A stretch of 64,000 bases of DNA from an uncultured Pelagibacteraceae bacterium (GTDB lineage Bacteria > Pseudomonadota > Alphaproteobacteria > Pelagibacterales > Pelagibacteraceae): positions 44,223 to 108,222 of the forward strand of contig CACBRW010000002.1 in assembly GCA_902541745.1 (NCBI GenBank), read 5' to 3'. A program made the translations under genes and the position numbers. Numbering within the stretch: the stretch's first letter is position 1; each line of letters opens with the position of its first letter. Shown here piece after piece: positions 8,913 through 17,968 of this stretch. The notes under the pieces are model-generated. The model was not told the DNA's origin. It worked only from the letters and a program-made list of their open reading frames with translations, and searched no databases.

Positions 8913-10207
8913 TGAAAATTTTAAATAATATTTTTTTAGGTAAAAAAATATTAATTTACGGTTTAGGAAAGAGTGGCATTTCATCTTATAAGTTTTTAAA
9001 AAACAAGTCAGATGTATATTTGTTTGATGATAATGACAAAATTAATTTAAAACAAAAAAAAAAAATAATTCGAATAAAACAAGTTCAAAAAATAAATTTT
9101 GATAAAATTATTATTAGTCCTGGTATTGATATTTCAAATTGTAAATTATCGAAGTTTTTAAATAAAAATTTTCAAAAAATTCATACTGACCTTGACGTTT
9201 TGTTTTCATTTTACAGCAATGAAAGTATTACTATCACTGGAACTAACGGTAAATCTACAACTGCAAAATTATTACATGATGTTTTAATTGATCAAAATAA
9301 AGATTCAAGACTTATTGGGAATATAGGAAATCCAGCATTATCGGAAAAAAAAATTACAAAAAAAACAATCTTTGTAATAGAGGCTTCTTCATATCAGTTA
9401 GAATATAGTAGAATTTTTAGATCAAAATATGCAGTAATTCTCAATATTACTTCAGATCACATTGAAAGACATAAAACTTTGAAAAATTATGTAAACGCAA
9501 AATTTAAACTATTAAAATCCCAAAGCAGAGGATCTTTTGCTTATGTTAAAAAAGATGATGACCTAATTAATAAAAGAATAAAAAAAGGTAAATATAAAGG
9601 AAAAATTTATAAAGTTCAGACTTCAAATTTAAATAAAGAGTTTAATAAAATTACTAATAAATATTTTATCTCTGATGGTAATAAAGAAAATTTAGCATTC
9701 ATATTAAAAATTGCTTTAAAATTAAAACTAAATAAGAACAAACTAATTAAAACTATTAATAAATTTAAAGGTCTAGATTTTAGACAACAAATTATATTTG
9801 ATAAAAAAAACCTTACTATAATTAATGATTCAAAATCTACAAGTTTTGCTTCATCAGAAAATGTATTGAGGAATATAAATAATGCCTATTGGATCTTAGG
9901 AGGAATACCTAAAAAAGGAGATAAATTTAAATTATCAAAAATGAAGAGTAAAAATCTTAAAGCCTTCGTTTTTGGAGGTCATCGTAAGAAATTTTTGAAA
10001 ATTTTGAAAAACAAAGTGAAAGTAAAAAGCTTTAGTAATTTACAAGAGACACTTAAAACTATCTTTTCAAAAATTAATAGTAATAAATCTAAAAAAAATA
10101 TTATTTTTTTTAGTCCAGCTGGTGCTTCATTTGACAGTTTTAAAAATTTTGAAGAAAGAGGATATTTTTTTAATCAAATAATCAAAAAGTACACAAATGC
10201 AAAGTGA
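8912..10207 (+). CDS. murD: UDP-MurNAc-L-alanine:D-glutamate ligase MurD
   Basis: MurD adds D-glutamate to UDP-MurNAc-L-alanine. The listed ORF opens upstream at 8855 inside mraY. The real start is most likely ATG 8912 (MKILNNIFLGKKILIYGLGKSG), which overlaps the mraY stop as TAATG and leaves 431 residues, a normal MurD length. Visible motifs are the N-terminal nucleotide fold GLGKSGIS, the ATP loop TGTNGKSTTAK, NITSDHIERHKTLKNY and NDSKSTS near the C-terminal domain. It overlaps ftsW by 11 bases. Confidence 0.95.
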   Translation: MKILNNIFLGKKILIYGLGKSGISSYKFLKNKSDVYLFDDNDKINLKQKKKIIRIKQVQKINFDKIIISPGIDISNCKLSKFLNKNFQKIHTDLDVLFSFYSNESITITGTNGKSTTAKLLHDVLIDQNKDSRLIGNIGNPALSEKKITKKTIFVIEASSYQLEYSRIFRSKYAVILNITSDHIERHKTLKNYVNAKFKLLKSQSRGSFAYVKKDDDLINKRIKKGKYKGKIYKVQTSNLNKEFNKITNKYFISDGNKENLAFILKIALKLKLNKNKLIKTINKFKGLDFRQQIIFDKKNLTIINDSKSTSFASSENVLRNINNAYWILGGIPKKGDKFKLSKMKSKNLKAFVFGGHRKKFLKILKNKVKVKSFSNLQETLKTIFSKINSNKSKKNIIFFSPAGASFDSFKNFEERGYFFNQIIKKYTNAK

Positions 10208-11324
10208 TAGTTTTATTTATCGATTTTATTATCAATGGTGGAAAAATATAGATAAATCAATATTTACCTTAATAGGTTTGTTATTTGTTATCGGATTATT
10301 TTTTTCTTTGGTATCAACTTCATTAATAGCTTCTGACAAATTAAATACAAACAGTTATTTCTTTTTTTTTAAACATTTGATTTATGTTTTAATAGGAATA
10401 TTTCTCATTTTTATATTTTCCTCGCTAAATCCAGATCGATTATATAAATATTCTGTTTTTCTTTTTTTTATTTCCTTTATTTCATTATTTTTAGTTCCAA
10501 TAATTGGTATTGAAGTTAAAGGCTCAAAAAGATGGATAGATTTAATTTTTTTTCCAAGATTTCAACCAATAGAAGTTTTAAAGCCCTTTTTGATTGTAGT
10601 TTTATCAACTATTTTATGCAGCAATAACTCGAATATTTTATTTAAATATTTAATATCGACTATTTTGATATCTATTATTTCTTTGCTTTTAATAATTCAA
10701 CCCGATATCGGTCAAACTTTATTGATAGTTTTTTCCTGGGCAGTATTAGTTTTTACATCAGGAATTAATATATATATTCTTTTAGCGATATTTTTCCTAT
10801 GTGCATCTATACTTACTTACCTAATTTTTTATGTTCCTAAGTTTGATTATATTCAGGCACGTATTTTTTCATTTTTTAATAGAGAGGTAGGGACTCATAA
10901 TTTTCAATCTGATAAAGCTTTAGAGTCAATAACAAGTGGAGGTTTTTTTGGAAAAGGCTTGGGTGAAGGTGTACTTAAAAATAGAGTTCCTGAAGCCCAT
11001 ACTGACTATATTATTTCAGTAATTTCTGAGGAGTTTGGTGTTGTTGCCATAATGTTAATATTATTATTGTTTTTGATCTTAATATATATGGTTTTTAAAA
11101 AAATAAGTTTTGAAACAAACGATAAAGCCAAACTTATTTTAATTGGATCTATTAGTTTAATTTTAATGCAAGCTACTATTCATATTGGGGTGAATATAAG
11201 ATTATTTCCAACCACTGGAATGACTTTACCTTTTTTAAGTTATGGAGGTTCATCAATAATAAGCACATCAATCTTAGCCGGGATAATTTTAAATTTAACA
11301 AAAAGAAAAATAAGCCAAATATGA
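10197..11324 (+). CDS. ftsW: Septal peptidoglycan glycosyltransferase FtsW
   Basis: FtsW is the SEDS-family glycosyltransferase that polymerises lipid II at the septum together with FtsI. The 375-residue protein has about ten transmembrane segments. It carries the SEDS signatures SEEFGVV and FPTTGMTLPFLSYGGSS, plus GLGEGVLKNRVPEAHTDY in the large periplasmic loop. The start lies 11 bases inside murD, and the end overlaps murG as ATGA. FtsW rather than RodA is chosen because of its place in the dcw cluster next to ftsI and murG. Confidence 0.95.
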   Translation: MQSDSFIYRFYYQWWKNIDKSIFTLIGLLFVIGLFFSLVSTSLIASDKLNTNSYFFFFKHLIYVLIGIFLIFIFSSLNPDRLYKYSVFLFFISFISLFLVPIIGIEVKGSKRWIDLIFFPRFQPIEVLKPFLIVVLSTILCSNNSNILFKYLISTILISIISLLLIIQPDIGQTLLIVFSWAVLVFTSGINIYILLAIFFLCASILTYLIFYVPKFDYIQARIFSFFNREVGTHNFQSDKALESITSGGFFGKGLGEGVLKNRVPEAHTDYIISVISEEFGVVAIMLILLLFLILIYMVFKKISFETNDKAKLILIGSISLILMQATIHIGVNIRLFPTTGMTLPFLSYGGSSIISTSILAGIILNLTKRKISQI

Positions 11325-12385
11325 CAAAAAAAGTTTTAATATCCACTGGCGGCTCAGGAGGTCATGTGATACCAGCAATTACAATTTATAATCATTTAAA
11401 AAAGACTCATGAGATTTTGATTTCTACTGATGTAAGGGGTCTTGCTTATTTAGATAAGAACTATAATACAGTAATTATCAATACCCCCAAGTTAAATAAT
11501 TTATTTTTACTTCCTTTTTCATTTATAAAAATTTTATCTTTAACTATTAAATCTTTTTTTATTTTAAAAAAAAAAAAAATTTCAATTTTAATTTCAACTG
11601 GTGGTTATATGTCTTTACCACTGTGTCTAGCAGCAAAAATATTAGGCATTAAAATTTTTTTAATTGAACCAAATATGGTCCTTGGAAGAGCAAATAAATT
11701 TTTTTTAAATTTTTCAAGAAAATTAATATGTTATTCAAAGAATTTAATTAATTTACCCCATGGAATAAATCATAAATTAACTAGTATTAAACCTTTGATA
11801 CGAAAAGAATATTATGAAACCATTGCCTATCAAAAACAGGATAATTTATTCACAATTTTAGTAATAGGAGGCAGTCAAGGTGCAAAAATCTTTGATGAGC
11901 TTTTAAAAAAATCCTTTTTAAGTATAGCTAAACAAGCATCAATAAAAGTTATTCATCAAACAAGTGAGAAAAATAAAAATTTTTTAAAAGATTTTTATTT
12001 TCAAAATAATATTGAAAGTAGAGTTTTTAGTTTTGATCATAATCTTAATGAAGTTTTACAAAAAGGAGATTTATGTATAACAAGAGCAGGAGCATCTAGT
12101 TTAGCTGAACTATCCTTTTTAAATATACCATTTATAGCAATACCGCTTCCAACATCAAAAGATAATCATCAGTATGAAAATGCAAAATATTATGAGAAAC
12201 AGGATTGTTGCTGGATAGTTAATCAAAAAAATTTTGATGATCAAAAATTTGAGAAATTTTTGCTCAAATTGATAAATAAAAGTCAGGATTACATTACAAA
12301 AAAAAATAATTTACAGAAATTAAATTACCAAAATACTTGGAATAATGTTAATCAAAAAATAATAAAAATTATTAATGAAAATTAA
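11321..12385 (+). CDS. murG: Lipid II synthase MurG (GlcNAc transferase)
   Basis: MurG transfers GlcNAc from UDP-GlcNAc to lipid I at the cytoplasmic face of the membrane. The 354-residue GT-B protein shows the N-terminal glycine-rich loop STGGSGGHVIPA, GGYMSLP, the second loop GGSQGAK, and the donor-binding region TRAGASSLAEL followed by PLPTSKDNHQYENA. All are family-typical. The start overlaps the ftsW stop as ATGA, and the 3' end overlaps murC by 11 bases. Confidence 0.96.
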   Translation: MTKKVLISTGGSGGHVIPAITIYNHLKKTHEILISTDVRGLAYLDKNYNTVIINTPKLNNLFLLPFSFIKILSLTIKSFFILKKKKISILISTGGYMSLPLCLAAKILGIKIFLIEPNMVLGRANKFFLNFSRKLICYSKNLINLPHGINHKLTSIKPLIRKEYYETIAYQKQDNLFTILVIGGSQGAKIFDELLKKSFLSIAKQASIKVIHQTSEKNKNFLKDFYFQNNIESRVFSFDHNLNEVLQKGDLCITRAGASSLAELSFLNIPFIAIPLPTSKDNHQYENAKYYEKQDCCWIVNQKNFDDQKFEKFLLKLINKSQDYITKKNNLQKLNYQNTWNNVNQKIIKIINEN

Positions 12386-13772
12386 ATTAGCAAAATCAGA
12401 ACTGATACATTTCGTAGGAATAGGTGGAATAGGTATGAGTGGCTTAGCACTAATAATGAAGGGCAAAGGTTTTAAAGTTCAAGGAAGTGATATTTCAAAT
12501 AATAAAAATATTGAAAGATTAAGAAAAGAAAAAATAAAAATTTTTATAGGACATAAGAAACAAAATATAGAAAAAGCAACTATCCTAGTTATATCTTCAG
12601 CTATTAAAAAAAATAATCCCGAGTTAGTCGCGTCTAAAAAAAAACAATTGCCCATTTATAAAAGAGGAGAGATGCTTGCTAATATTGTTTCTTTAACAAA
12701 AAATATTGTGGTAGTTGGATCACACGGTAAAACTACAACAACATCTTTGATAGCATCCATATTTCAAGAAACAAAGATTGATCCAACAATAATCAATGGT
12801 GGAGTAATAAATTCAATTAATAATTCTGCAAAGCTTGGGAAAAGCGATTGGTCTATATTAGAGGCAGACGAGTCAGATGGAAGTTTTGTTTTCATACCCC
12901 CAACATACTCAATCATCACCAATATAGATCGAGAGCATATGGATTATTATGGTAGCATGAAAAAATTAAAAAAATATTTTGAAAATTTTGTAAATAAAGT
13001 CCCATCATTTGGAAAGTCATTTATTTGTCTAGATGATAAAAATAACAAAAATTTAATTAAAAATATCAAAAATAAAAACTTCTATACATATGGATTGGAT
13101 AAAAAATCAAATTTTTGTATAAAAAATATAAAACAATTTAAAGAATTCTCTGAGTTTGACTTGAATATAAAATTACCCAATAAAAAAAATCAATTAATTA
13201 AAAAATTTAAAATTCCTTTATTAGGAACTCATAATATTAAAAATTCTGTAGCTGCAGCAGCTTTAGCGTTAATAGTGGGTCTACCAATAAATAATATTAA
13301 AAAAGGACTTAAAAATTTTAAAGGCGTTCAAAGAAGGTTTAATAAAATTTTCACTTTTAATAATGTTGATTTTTATGATGATTATGCCCACCATCCTACA
13401 GAAATCAAAGAAGTACTAGATGGTGTAAAAAATGTTTATAAAGATTATGAAAAGATATGTATTTTTCAACCACACAGAATATCAAGATTAAAAGATTTAA
13501 AAGAAGAATTTACTCTCGCTTTTAAAAATGCGGATAAGGTTATCTTGTTTCCAATATATACTGCTGGAGAAAAATTAAAGCTTGGGTTCAGCTACCTTAA
13601 TTTTGCAAAAGAAGTGATAAAGAATTCAAGAGTACAGCTATTTTTATTAGACGACAAATATCAATTAGCAAAATTTATAAAGGCAAATATATACGGAAAA
13701 AAAATTGTAATAGGTATGGGCGCAGGCACAATTTCGAGTTGGATGCGAGAATTACCTAAATTGTTATCATGA
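12375..13772 (+). CDS. murC: UDP-MurNAc:L-alanine ligase MurC
   Basis: MurC catalyses the first amino-acid addition to UDP-MurNAc. The 465-residue protein has the N-terminal fold HFVGIGGIGMSGLA, the ATP loop GSHGKTTTTSL, the metal-binding EADESDGSF and the C-terminal YDDYAHHPTEI. The start overlaps murG by 11 bases, and the stop overlaps murB as ATGA. Confidence 0.97.
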   Translation: MKIKLAKSELIHFVGIGGIGMSGLALIMKGKGFKVQGSDISNNKNIERLRKEKIKIFIGHKKQNIEKATILVISSAIKKNNPELVASKKKQLPIYKRGEMLANIVSLTKNIVVVGSHGKTTTTSLIASIFQETKIDPTIINGGVINSINNSAKLGKSDWSILEADESDGSFVFIPPTYSIITNIDREHMDYYGSMKKLKKYFENFVNKVPSFGKSFICLDDKNNKNLIKNIKNKNFYTYGLDKKSNFCIKNIKQFKEFSEFDLNIKLPNKKNQLIKKFKIPLLGTHNIKNSVAAAALALIVGLPINNIKKGLKNFKGVQRRFNKIFTFNNVDFYDDYAHHPTEIKEVLDGVKNVYKDYEKICIFQPHRISRLKDLKEEFTLAFKNADKVILFPIYTAGEKLKLGFSYLNFAKEVIKNSRVQLFLLDDKYQLAKFIKANIYGKKIVIGMGAGTISSWMRELPKLLS

Positions 13773-14674
13773 AAATTAACATAAAAGAACTAATTCCAGA
13801 ATTTAGTAATAATTTAAAATTAGATTATGATTTAAAAAAAAAAAATTGGTTTAATATAGGTGGCAAAACAAAAGCCTTTTTTAAAGCAGATAATTTAAAG
13901 GAATTAATTAATTTTCTTAAAAAAATTCAAAATTATGAAAAAATATTTGTATTAGGAGCTGGTTCAAATACTTTAATTACTGATAAACAATTTGATGGAG
14001 TTGTCATCAAACTTACTAATAATTTTAATAATATAACTCTTTTAAAAGAAGAGATTATAATTGCAGGCAGTGCTGTTACTGATAAATCATTGTCAGAGTT
14101 TGCGATGGAAAATAGCATAGGTGGTTTTGAATTTCTCTCGTGTATTCCAGGTACAATAGGCGGTGGTATTAAAATGAACGCAGGTTGTTTCAACAGAGAG
14201 TTTAAAGATATTTTAATTTCAATTCAAGCAATTAACAAGTCAGGACAAATAATAACAGTACCAAGCAAAGATATGAATTTTAAATACAGAGATAGCGGAT
14301 TATCAGATGATCTTATTTTTTTAAGTGCATCATTTAAAGGGAATAAAAAAGACAAAAATATTATCAAAAATGAAATTCAGTCTCTTAAAGAGAGAAAAGA
14401 ACTAGCTCAACCAACAAAAATAAAGACTAGTGGTAGTACTTTTAAAAATCCAATAGATCAATCAGATAAAAAAGTCTGGCAATTAATTAAAGAGTCTGTT
14501 TCACTCAATAAATCATTTGGGGACGCATGCATCTCACAAAAACACTGTAATTTTTTTGTAAATAAAGGTAATGCTAAGTTTGAAGATATGAAAAAATTAA
14601 TAGATTTTGTTTCAGAGAGTGTATTTAAAAAAACAGGAGTCAAACTAGAAACAGAAATTAAAATATTAGAATAA
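13769..14674 (+). CDS. murB: UDP-N-acetylenolpyruvoylglucosamine reductase MurB
   Basis: MurB is an FAD enzyme that reduces UDP-GlcNAc-enolpyruvate to UDP-MurNAc with NADPH. The 301-residue length fits the shorter type of MurB. Motifs seen are NWFNIGGKTKAFF, the FAD-binding GAGSNTLI, IPGTIGGGIKMNAGCF, the catalytic-serine region KTSGSTFKNP and the terminal LETEIKIL carrying the catalytic glutamate. The start overlaps murC as ATGA, and ddl follows after one base. Confidence 0.96.
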   Translation: MKINIKELIPEFSNNLKLDYDLKKKNWFNIGGKTKAFFKADNLKELINFLKKIQNYEKIFVLGAGSNTLITDKQFDGVVIKLTNNFNNITLLKEEIIIAGSAVTDKSLSEFAMENSIGGFEFLSCIPGTIGGGIKMNAGCFNREFKDILISIQAINKSGQIITVPSKDMNFKYRDSGLSDDLIFLSASFKGNKKDKNIIKNEIQSLKERKELAQPTKIKTSGSTFKNPIDQSDKKVWQLIKESVSLNKSFGDACISQKHCNFFVNKGNAKFEDMKKLIDFVSESVFKKTGVKLETEIKILE

Positions 14675-14675
14675 A

Positions 14676-15590
14676 TTGAAAAAAAAAGTACTTATATTAT
14701 CTGGAGGAATTTCTAAGGAGAGGATAATCAGTCTCGATACCGGACTACAGGTTTCTAAAGAATTAAAAAAAAATGGTTACAAAGTTAAAATATCTGAGCC
14801 AGACAATAATTTAGAAAAAAATATAAAAAATTTTAAACCAAGCGTAATATTTAATGCATTACATGGTCAATTTGGAGAAGATGGATATATTCAAAGTGTA
14901 CTAGAGAGATTTAAAATTCCATATACTCACTCAGGGGTAATAGCATCATCAATTGCAATGGACAAAGAAATCTCAAAAAAAATATTTCTTAAAAATAAAA
15001 TAAAAACCCCTAAATTTTTTACATATACTTATGACGAGCCAACATCCAGAATAGTAAAAAAAATAAATAAAAAATTCAAATTTCCAGTTGTAGTTAAACC
15101 TATCAACGAGGGGTCGAGTGTGAATGTTTTTATAACCGATAAGAAAAATTTGATCAAAATTCTCTACAGACTTCAAAACTATAAAAAAGTTTTGATAGAA
15201 CAATTTATTGCTGGAAGAGAAATTCAAGTTGCAATTATGGGTGATAAAAAATTGGGAGCCATTGAACTTAAACCAAAAAGAAAATTTTATGACTATCGAG
15301 CAAAATATGACACAAAAGCTAAAACTCAACATATAATACCTGTTGATATACCCAAATCTCAATTTAAAAAGTTAATGAATATAGCTCATAAAGCACACAA
15401 AATAATAGGATGCAAAGGAGTAACAAGATCAGATTTTAAATTTTTTAAAGGAAATTTTTATTTATTAGAAATTAATACTCAACCGGGAATGACCAAACTT
15501 TCTTTAGTACCTGAAATAGCTTTACATAAAGGTATATCTTTTATTAAATTAATAGAATGGATGTTGAAAGATGCATCAACGAAAAAGTAA
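14676..15590 (+). CDS. ddl: D-alanine:D-alanine ligase
   Basis: Ddl makes the D-Ala-D-Ala dipeptide used by the MurF half of the upstream fusion. The 304-residue ATP-grasp protein shows the N-terminal LSGGISKERIISLDTG, NALHGQFGEDG, the ATP-binding FPVVVKPINEGSSVNV, and the late LEINTQPGMTKLSLVP. The start is TTG at 14676, one base after the murB stop. No closer ATG preserves the conserved N-terminus. ftsQ overlaps its 3' end by 20 bases. Confidence 0.95.
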   Translation: MKKKVLILSGGISKERIISLDTGLQVSKELKKNGYKVKISEPDNNLEKNIKNFKPSVIFNALHGQFGEDGYIQSVLERFKIPYTHSGVIASSIAMDKEISKKIFLKNKIKTPKFFTYTYDEPTSRIVKKINKKFKFPVVVKPINEGSSVNVFITDKKNLIKILYRLQNYKKVLIEQFIAGREIQVAIMGDKKLGAIELKPKRKFYDYRAKYDTKAKTQHIIPVDIPKSQFKKLMNIAHKAHKIIGCKGVTRSDFKFFKGNFYLLEINTQPGMTKLSLVPEIALHKGISFIKLIEWMLKDASTKK

Positions 15591-16242
15591 AATAATATTA
15601 ATTTATTTTTTTTTATTAATAATTATTGCGTCAATTAATAATAATAATTTGAATAATCTAAAATTTGATCAAATAAAAAATGTTGAAATATTAGGATTGG
15701 ATAAAAAAGAAAATAATATTCTTTTAACAAAAATTCAAAATTTAAAATTAGGAAATATATTCTCGCTAAACTCAAATGAAATTGAAAAATTAATTGAATC
15801 TAATTCATTAGTTGAAAGATATAAAGTATTTAAAAAATATCCGAATAAAATAGAAATAAAAATTCAGAAAACAGAATTCTTGGCAAAAATAAATGATGAT
15901 GGAAAAATTTTTATTATAGGTTCAAATGGAAAACTAACACCAGACAAATTAAAATATAATGACCTACCTTTTATTTTTGGCAAACCTGATATAATTGAAT
16001 TTCTTAAATTTAAAAAAGTGATAGATGAATCTAAATTTTCTTTTCAACAAATTGATGATTTATATTTTTTTCCTTCAAAAAGATGGGATCTAAAGCTTAA
16101 AAATAATATTTTGTTAAAATTACCAAACCGATTAAATCTAGAGACTATAAATAATGTGTATAACTTTTTAGAAAATTATAATGGAAAAAATTTCAATATT
16201 GTTGATGCTAGATTAGAAAATCAAATTATTTTACATGAATAA
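15571..16242 (+). CDS. ftsQ: Cell division protein FtsQ
   Basis: FtsQ is a bitopic divisome protein that recruits FtsL/FtsB. The 223-residue protein has an N-terminal transmembrane helix (about residues 8-22, IILIYFFLLIIIASI). A POTRA-like region follows, containing VEILGLDKKENNILL and LVERYKVFKKYPNKIEIKIQKTEFLAKI, typical of FtsQ. The C-terminal part includes KRWDLKLKNNILLKLP and VDARLENQIIL. It is shorter than most alphaproteobacterial FtsQ, mainly in the cytoplasmic N-terminus. It overlaps ddl by 20 bases and ftsA by 8 bases. Confidence 0.9.
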   Translation: MHQRKSKIILIYFFLLIIIASINNNNLNNLKFDQIKNVEILGLDKKENNILLTKIQNLKLGNIFSLNSNEIEKLIESNSLVERYKVFKKYPNKIEIKIQKTEFLAKINDDGKIFIIGSNGKLTPDKLKYNDLPFIFGKPDIIEFLKFKKVIDESKFSFQQIDDLYFFPSKRWDLKLKNNILLKLPNRLNLETINNVYNFLENYNGKNFNIVDARLENQIILHE

Positions 16243-16936
16243 AGAAGTTGAACTAGAAATTTATTTAGTAGTATCAACAAAAAAATTTGGAATATATTTA
16301 TTTGATAAATATGAACTTAAAAACTTGTATAAAGATGAATTAGTTTTTAATGAAAAAATAAATTCTATCAATTTTAATAATTTAAAAAAATTTCTTGATA
16401 AAAATATTTTTAAAATTGAGAAGATAAGTAGAAAATTTGTTGAAAATATATTTATCATATTTGATGATCAGAAAATATTTAACTTGCAAATAGGGATTAA
16501 AAAAAAAAATTATAACTTTAAAATAAAAAGAGAATATCTTCAAAATTATCTCATTGATGCTAAAGATTTATTTATGGAAAATTATCAAACTGAAAAAATT
16601 ATGCATATGATAGTTAATAAATATACTTTTGACGGTAAAAGCTATGCTTCATTACAAGATAATATAGAATGTCAAAACGTTGCATTAGAAATTCAATTTA
16701 AATCAATTTCATATAATAAAATTTATGAACTAAATAAAATTCTAGAAAATTATCAAATAAAAATAACCAAGTTTATAGATGGAAGCTATGTAAAAAATTT
16801 CATTAATGAAGATGCTAAATTAATTGAAATGGCTCATAAAATTTTAAATGGATATAATGAAAATGAGGTAATGTTTGTGTCAAAAAACCCTAAAAAACTT
16901 AATTTTTTTGAAAAATTTTTTCAATTATTTAGTTAA
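16235..16936 (+). CDS. ftsA: Shortened FtsA-like protein lacking the ATPase core
   Basis: This is the ftsA position of the cluster, but the protein has 233 residues against about 410-440 for normal FtsA. Residues about 70-165 align by eye with the FtsA 1C (SHS2) domain: IMHMIVNKYTFDG (122-134) corresponds to VLHVIPQEYAID of E. coli, and VALEIQFKSISYNKIYELNKIL to its next strand-helix. The N-terminal phosphate loop is degenerate (VVSTKKFGIYL in place of a GLEIGTAKV-like loop). The DIGGGT ATP motif and the 2A and 2B subdomains are absent. After residue 190 the protein jumps to a short helix (DAKLIEMAHKILNGY) resembling the end of FtsA. It finishes with an amphipathic tail KKLNFFEKFFQLFS like the FtsA membrane-targeting helix. 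This looks like an internal deletion that kept partner-binding and membrane parts. The frame is intact and overlaps ftsQ by 8 bases, so it is unlikely to be a decaying pseudogene. Confidence 0.8.
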   Translation: MNKEVELEIYLVVSTKKFGIYLFDKYELKNLYKDELVFNEKINSINFNNLKKFLDKNIFKIEKISRKFVENIFIIFDDQKIFNLQIGIKKKNYNFKIKREYLQNYLIDAKDLFMENYQTEKIMHMIVNKYTFDGKSYASLQDNIECQNVALEIQFKSISYNKIYELNKILENYQIKITKFIDGSYVKNFINEDAKLIEMAHKILNGYNENEVMFVSKNPKKLNFFEKFFQLFS

Positions 16937-16999
16937 ATTGTTTTTTAACGTAACAATAGTTGTTTTTAAATTTCAGATATTTCAAATTAAAAGTTTGTA
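16937..16999 (+). promoter_or_regulatory. Gap between ftsA and lpxC where ftsZ normally lies
   Basis: This 63-base gap replaces the usual ftsZ locus. It holds a small inverted repeat AACAA-TAG-TTGTT (16952-16964) followed by T residues. An overlapping alternative hairpin pairs ATTGTT with AACAAT. Together they could be a weak terminator of the dcw operon or part of the lpxC promoter. No recognisable remnant of ftsZ is seen. The assignment is tentative. Confidence 0.3.
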
Positions 17000-17920
17000 G
17001 TGTCGTATTTAACTCAAAAAACAATAAAAAATAATGTCAAGTTTAATGGCGTTGCTTTACATAGTGGACTGAATGTAAATTTAATTATAAAACCAGCACA
17101 TCCTGATTTTGGAATAGTTTTTAAAAGAATAGATCTAAATAGTAATAATTTAGTTTGCCCAAATTTTGCAAATGTTACCAATACATCATTGAACACAACA
17201 ATTGAGAATGAATTTGGAGTTAAAGTTTCAACAATAGAGCATCTTATGGGCGCATTGTTTTGTTTAGGTATTGATAATGCTTTAATCGAAATTGATAATG
17301 AGGAAGTACCTATATTAGATGGTTCTGCAAAAAATTTCATAGAAAGAATTAGTTCAGTCGGAATAGAAATTTCTAACTCTCCAATTAAAATTATTAAAAT
17401 AAATAAAGAAGTAAATTTTTCAGACGGAGCAAGGTATATAACTATAAGACCTTCAACTTTAACTCTAGATATAGATTTTGAGCTAAAATACGATAACCAT
17501 ATAATTGGAAACCAAAAAAATAAAATTAAAGTTTATGAGGACGATTTATCAGATGTTTATAATTCAAGAACATATTGTTTATATGAAGATATTGAATTAA
17601 TTAAAAAAAGAGGTTTAGCAAAAGGTGGAAGTTTAGATAATGCAATTGTTGTCAAAGATGATGAAATTATGAATCCAGAAGGATTGAGAAATAAAAAAGA
17701 ATTTGTAAATCATAAAATACTTGATTGCATTGGTGATTTATATACGTCTGGTTACAGAATTGTAGCATCAGTCAAATGTTCTCAAGGTGGTCACTACTTA
17801 ACTAACCAATTGTTAAGAAAAGTTTTTGCAAATAAAGAAAATTTTTCTATTTTAGAAATTAAAGAAAAAAATCTACCACATACACTTATTAATAAGAATT
17901 TATTAAGGTCAATAGCTTAA
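17000..17920 (+). CDS. lpxC: UDP-3-O-acyl-GlcNAc deacetylase LpxC
   Basis: LpxC is the zinc deacetylase that commits UDP-acyl-GlcNAc to lipid A synthesis. The 306-residue protein begins with QKTIKNNVKFNGVALHSG, typical of LpxC. It contains the zinc-site STIEHLMGAL (His near residue 81), HKILDCIGDLY (zinc His and Asp) and the catalytic-histidine region GGHYLTNQLL. The start is GTG at 17000. No ATG lies close enough upstream to preserve the conserved N-terminus better. Its presence shows that this organism makes lipid A. Confidence 0.96.
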   Translation: MSYLTQKTIKNNVKFNGVALHSGLNVNLIIKPAHPDFGIVFKRIDLNSNNLVCPNFANVTNTSLNTTIENEFGVKVSTIEHLMGALFCLGIDNALIEIDNEEVPILDGSAKNFIERISSVGIEISNSPIKIIKINKEVNFSDGARYITIRPSTLTLDIDFELKYDNHIIGNQKNKIKVYEDDLSDVYNSRTYCLYEDIELIKKRGLAKGGSLDNAIVVKDDEIMNPEGLRNKKEFVNHKILDCIGDLYTSGYRIVASVKCSQGGHYLTNQLLRKVFANKENFSILEIKEKNLPHTLINKNLLRSIA

Positions 17921-17968
17921 GATTAAAGAAATATTTAAAAATTTAAAAATTAAGAGTATAAGATCAAT

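Noticed and set aside
16937-16999. Remnant of ftsZ between ftsA and lpxC
   Set aside because: The 63 bases contain no FtsZ-like codons in any frame; only small repeats are present.
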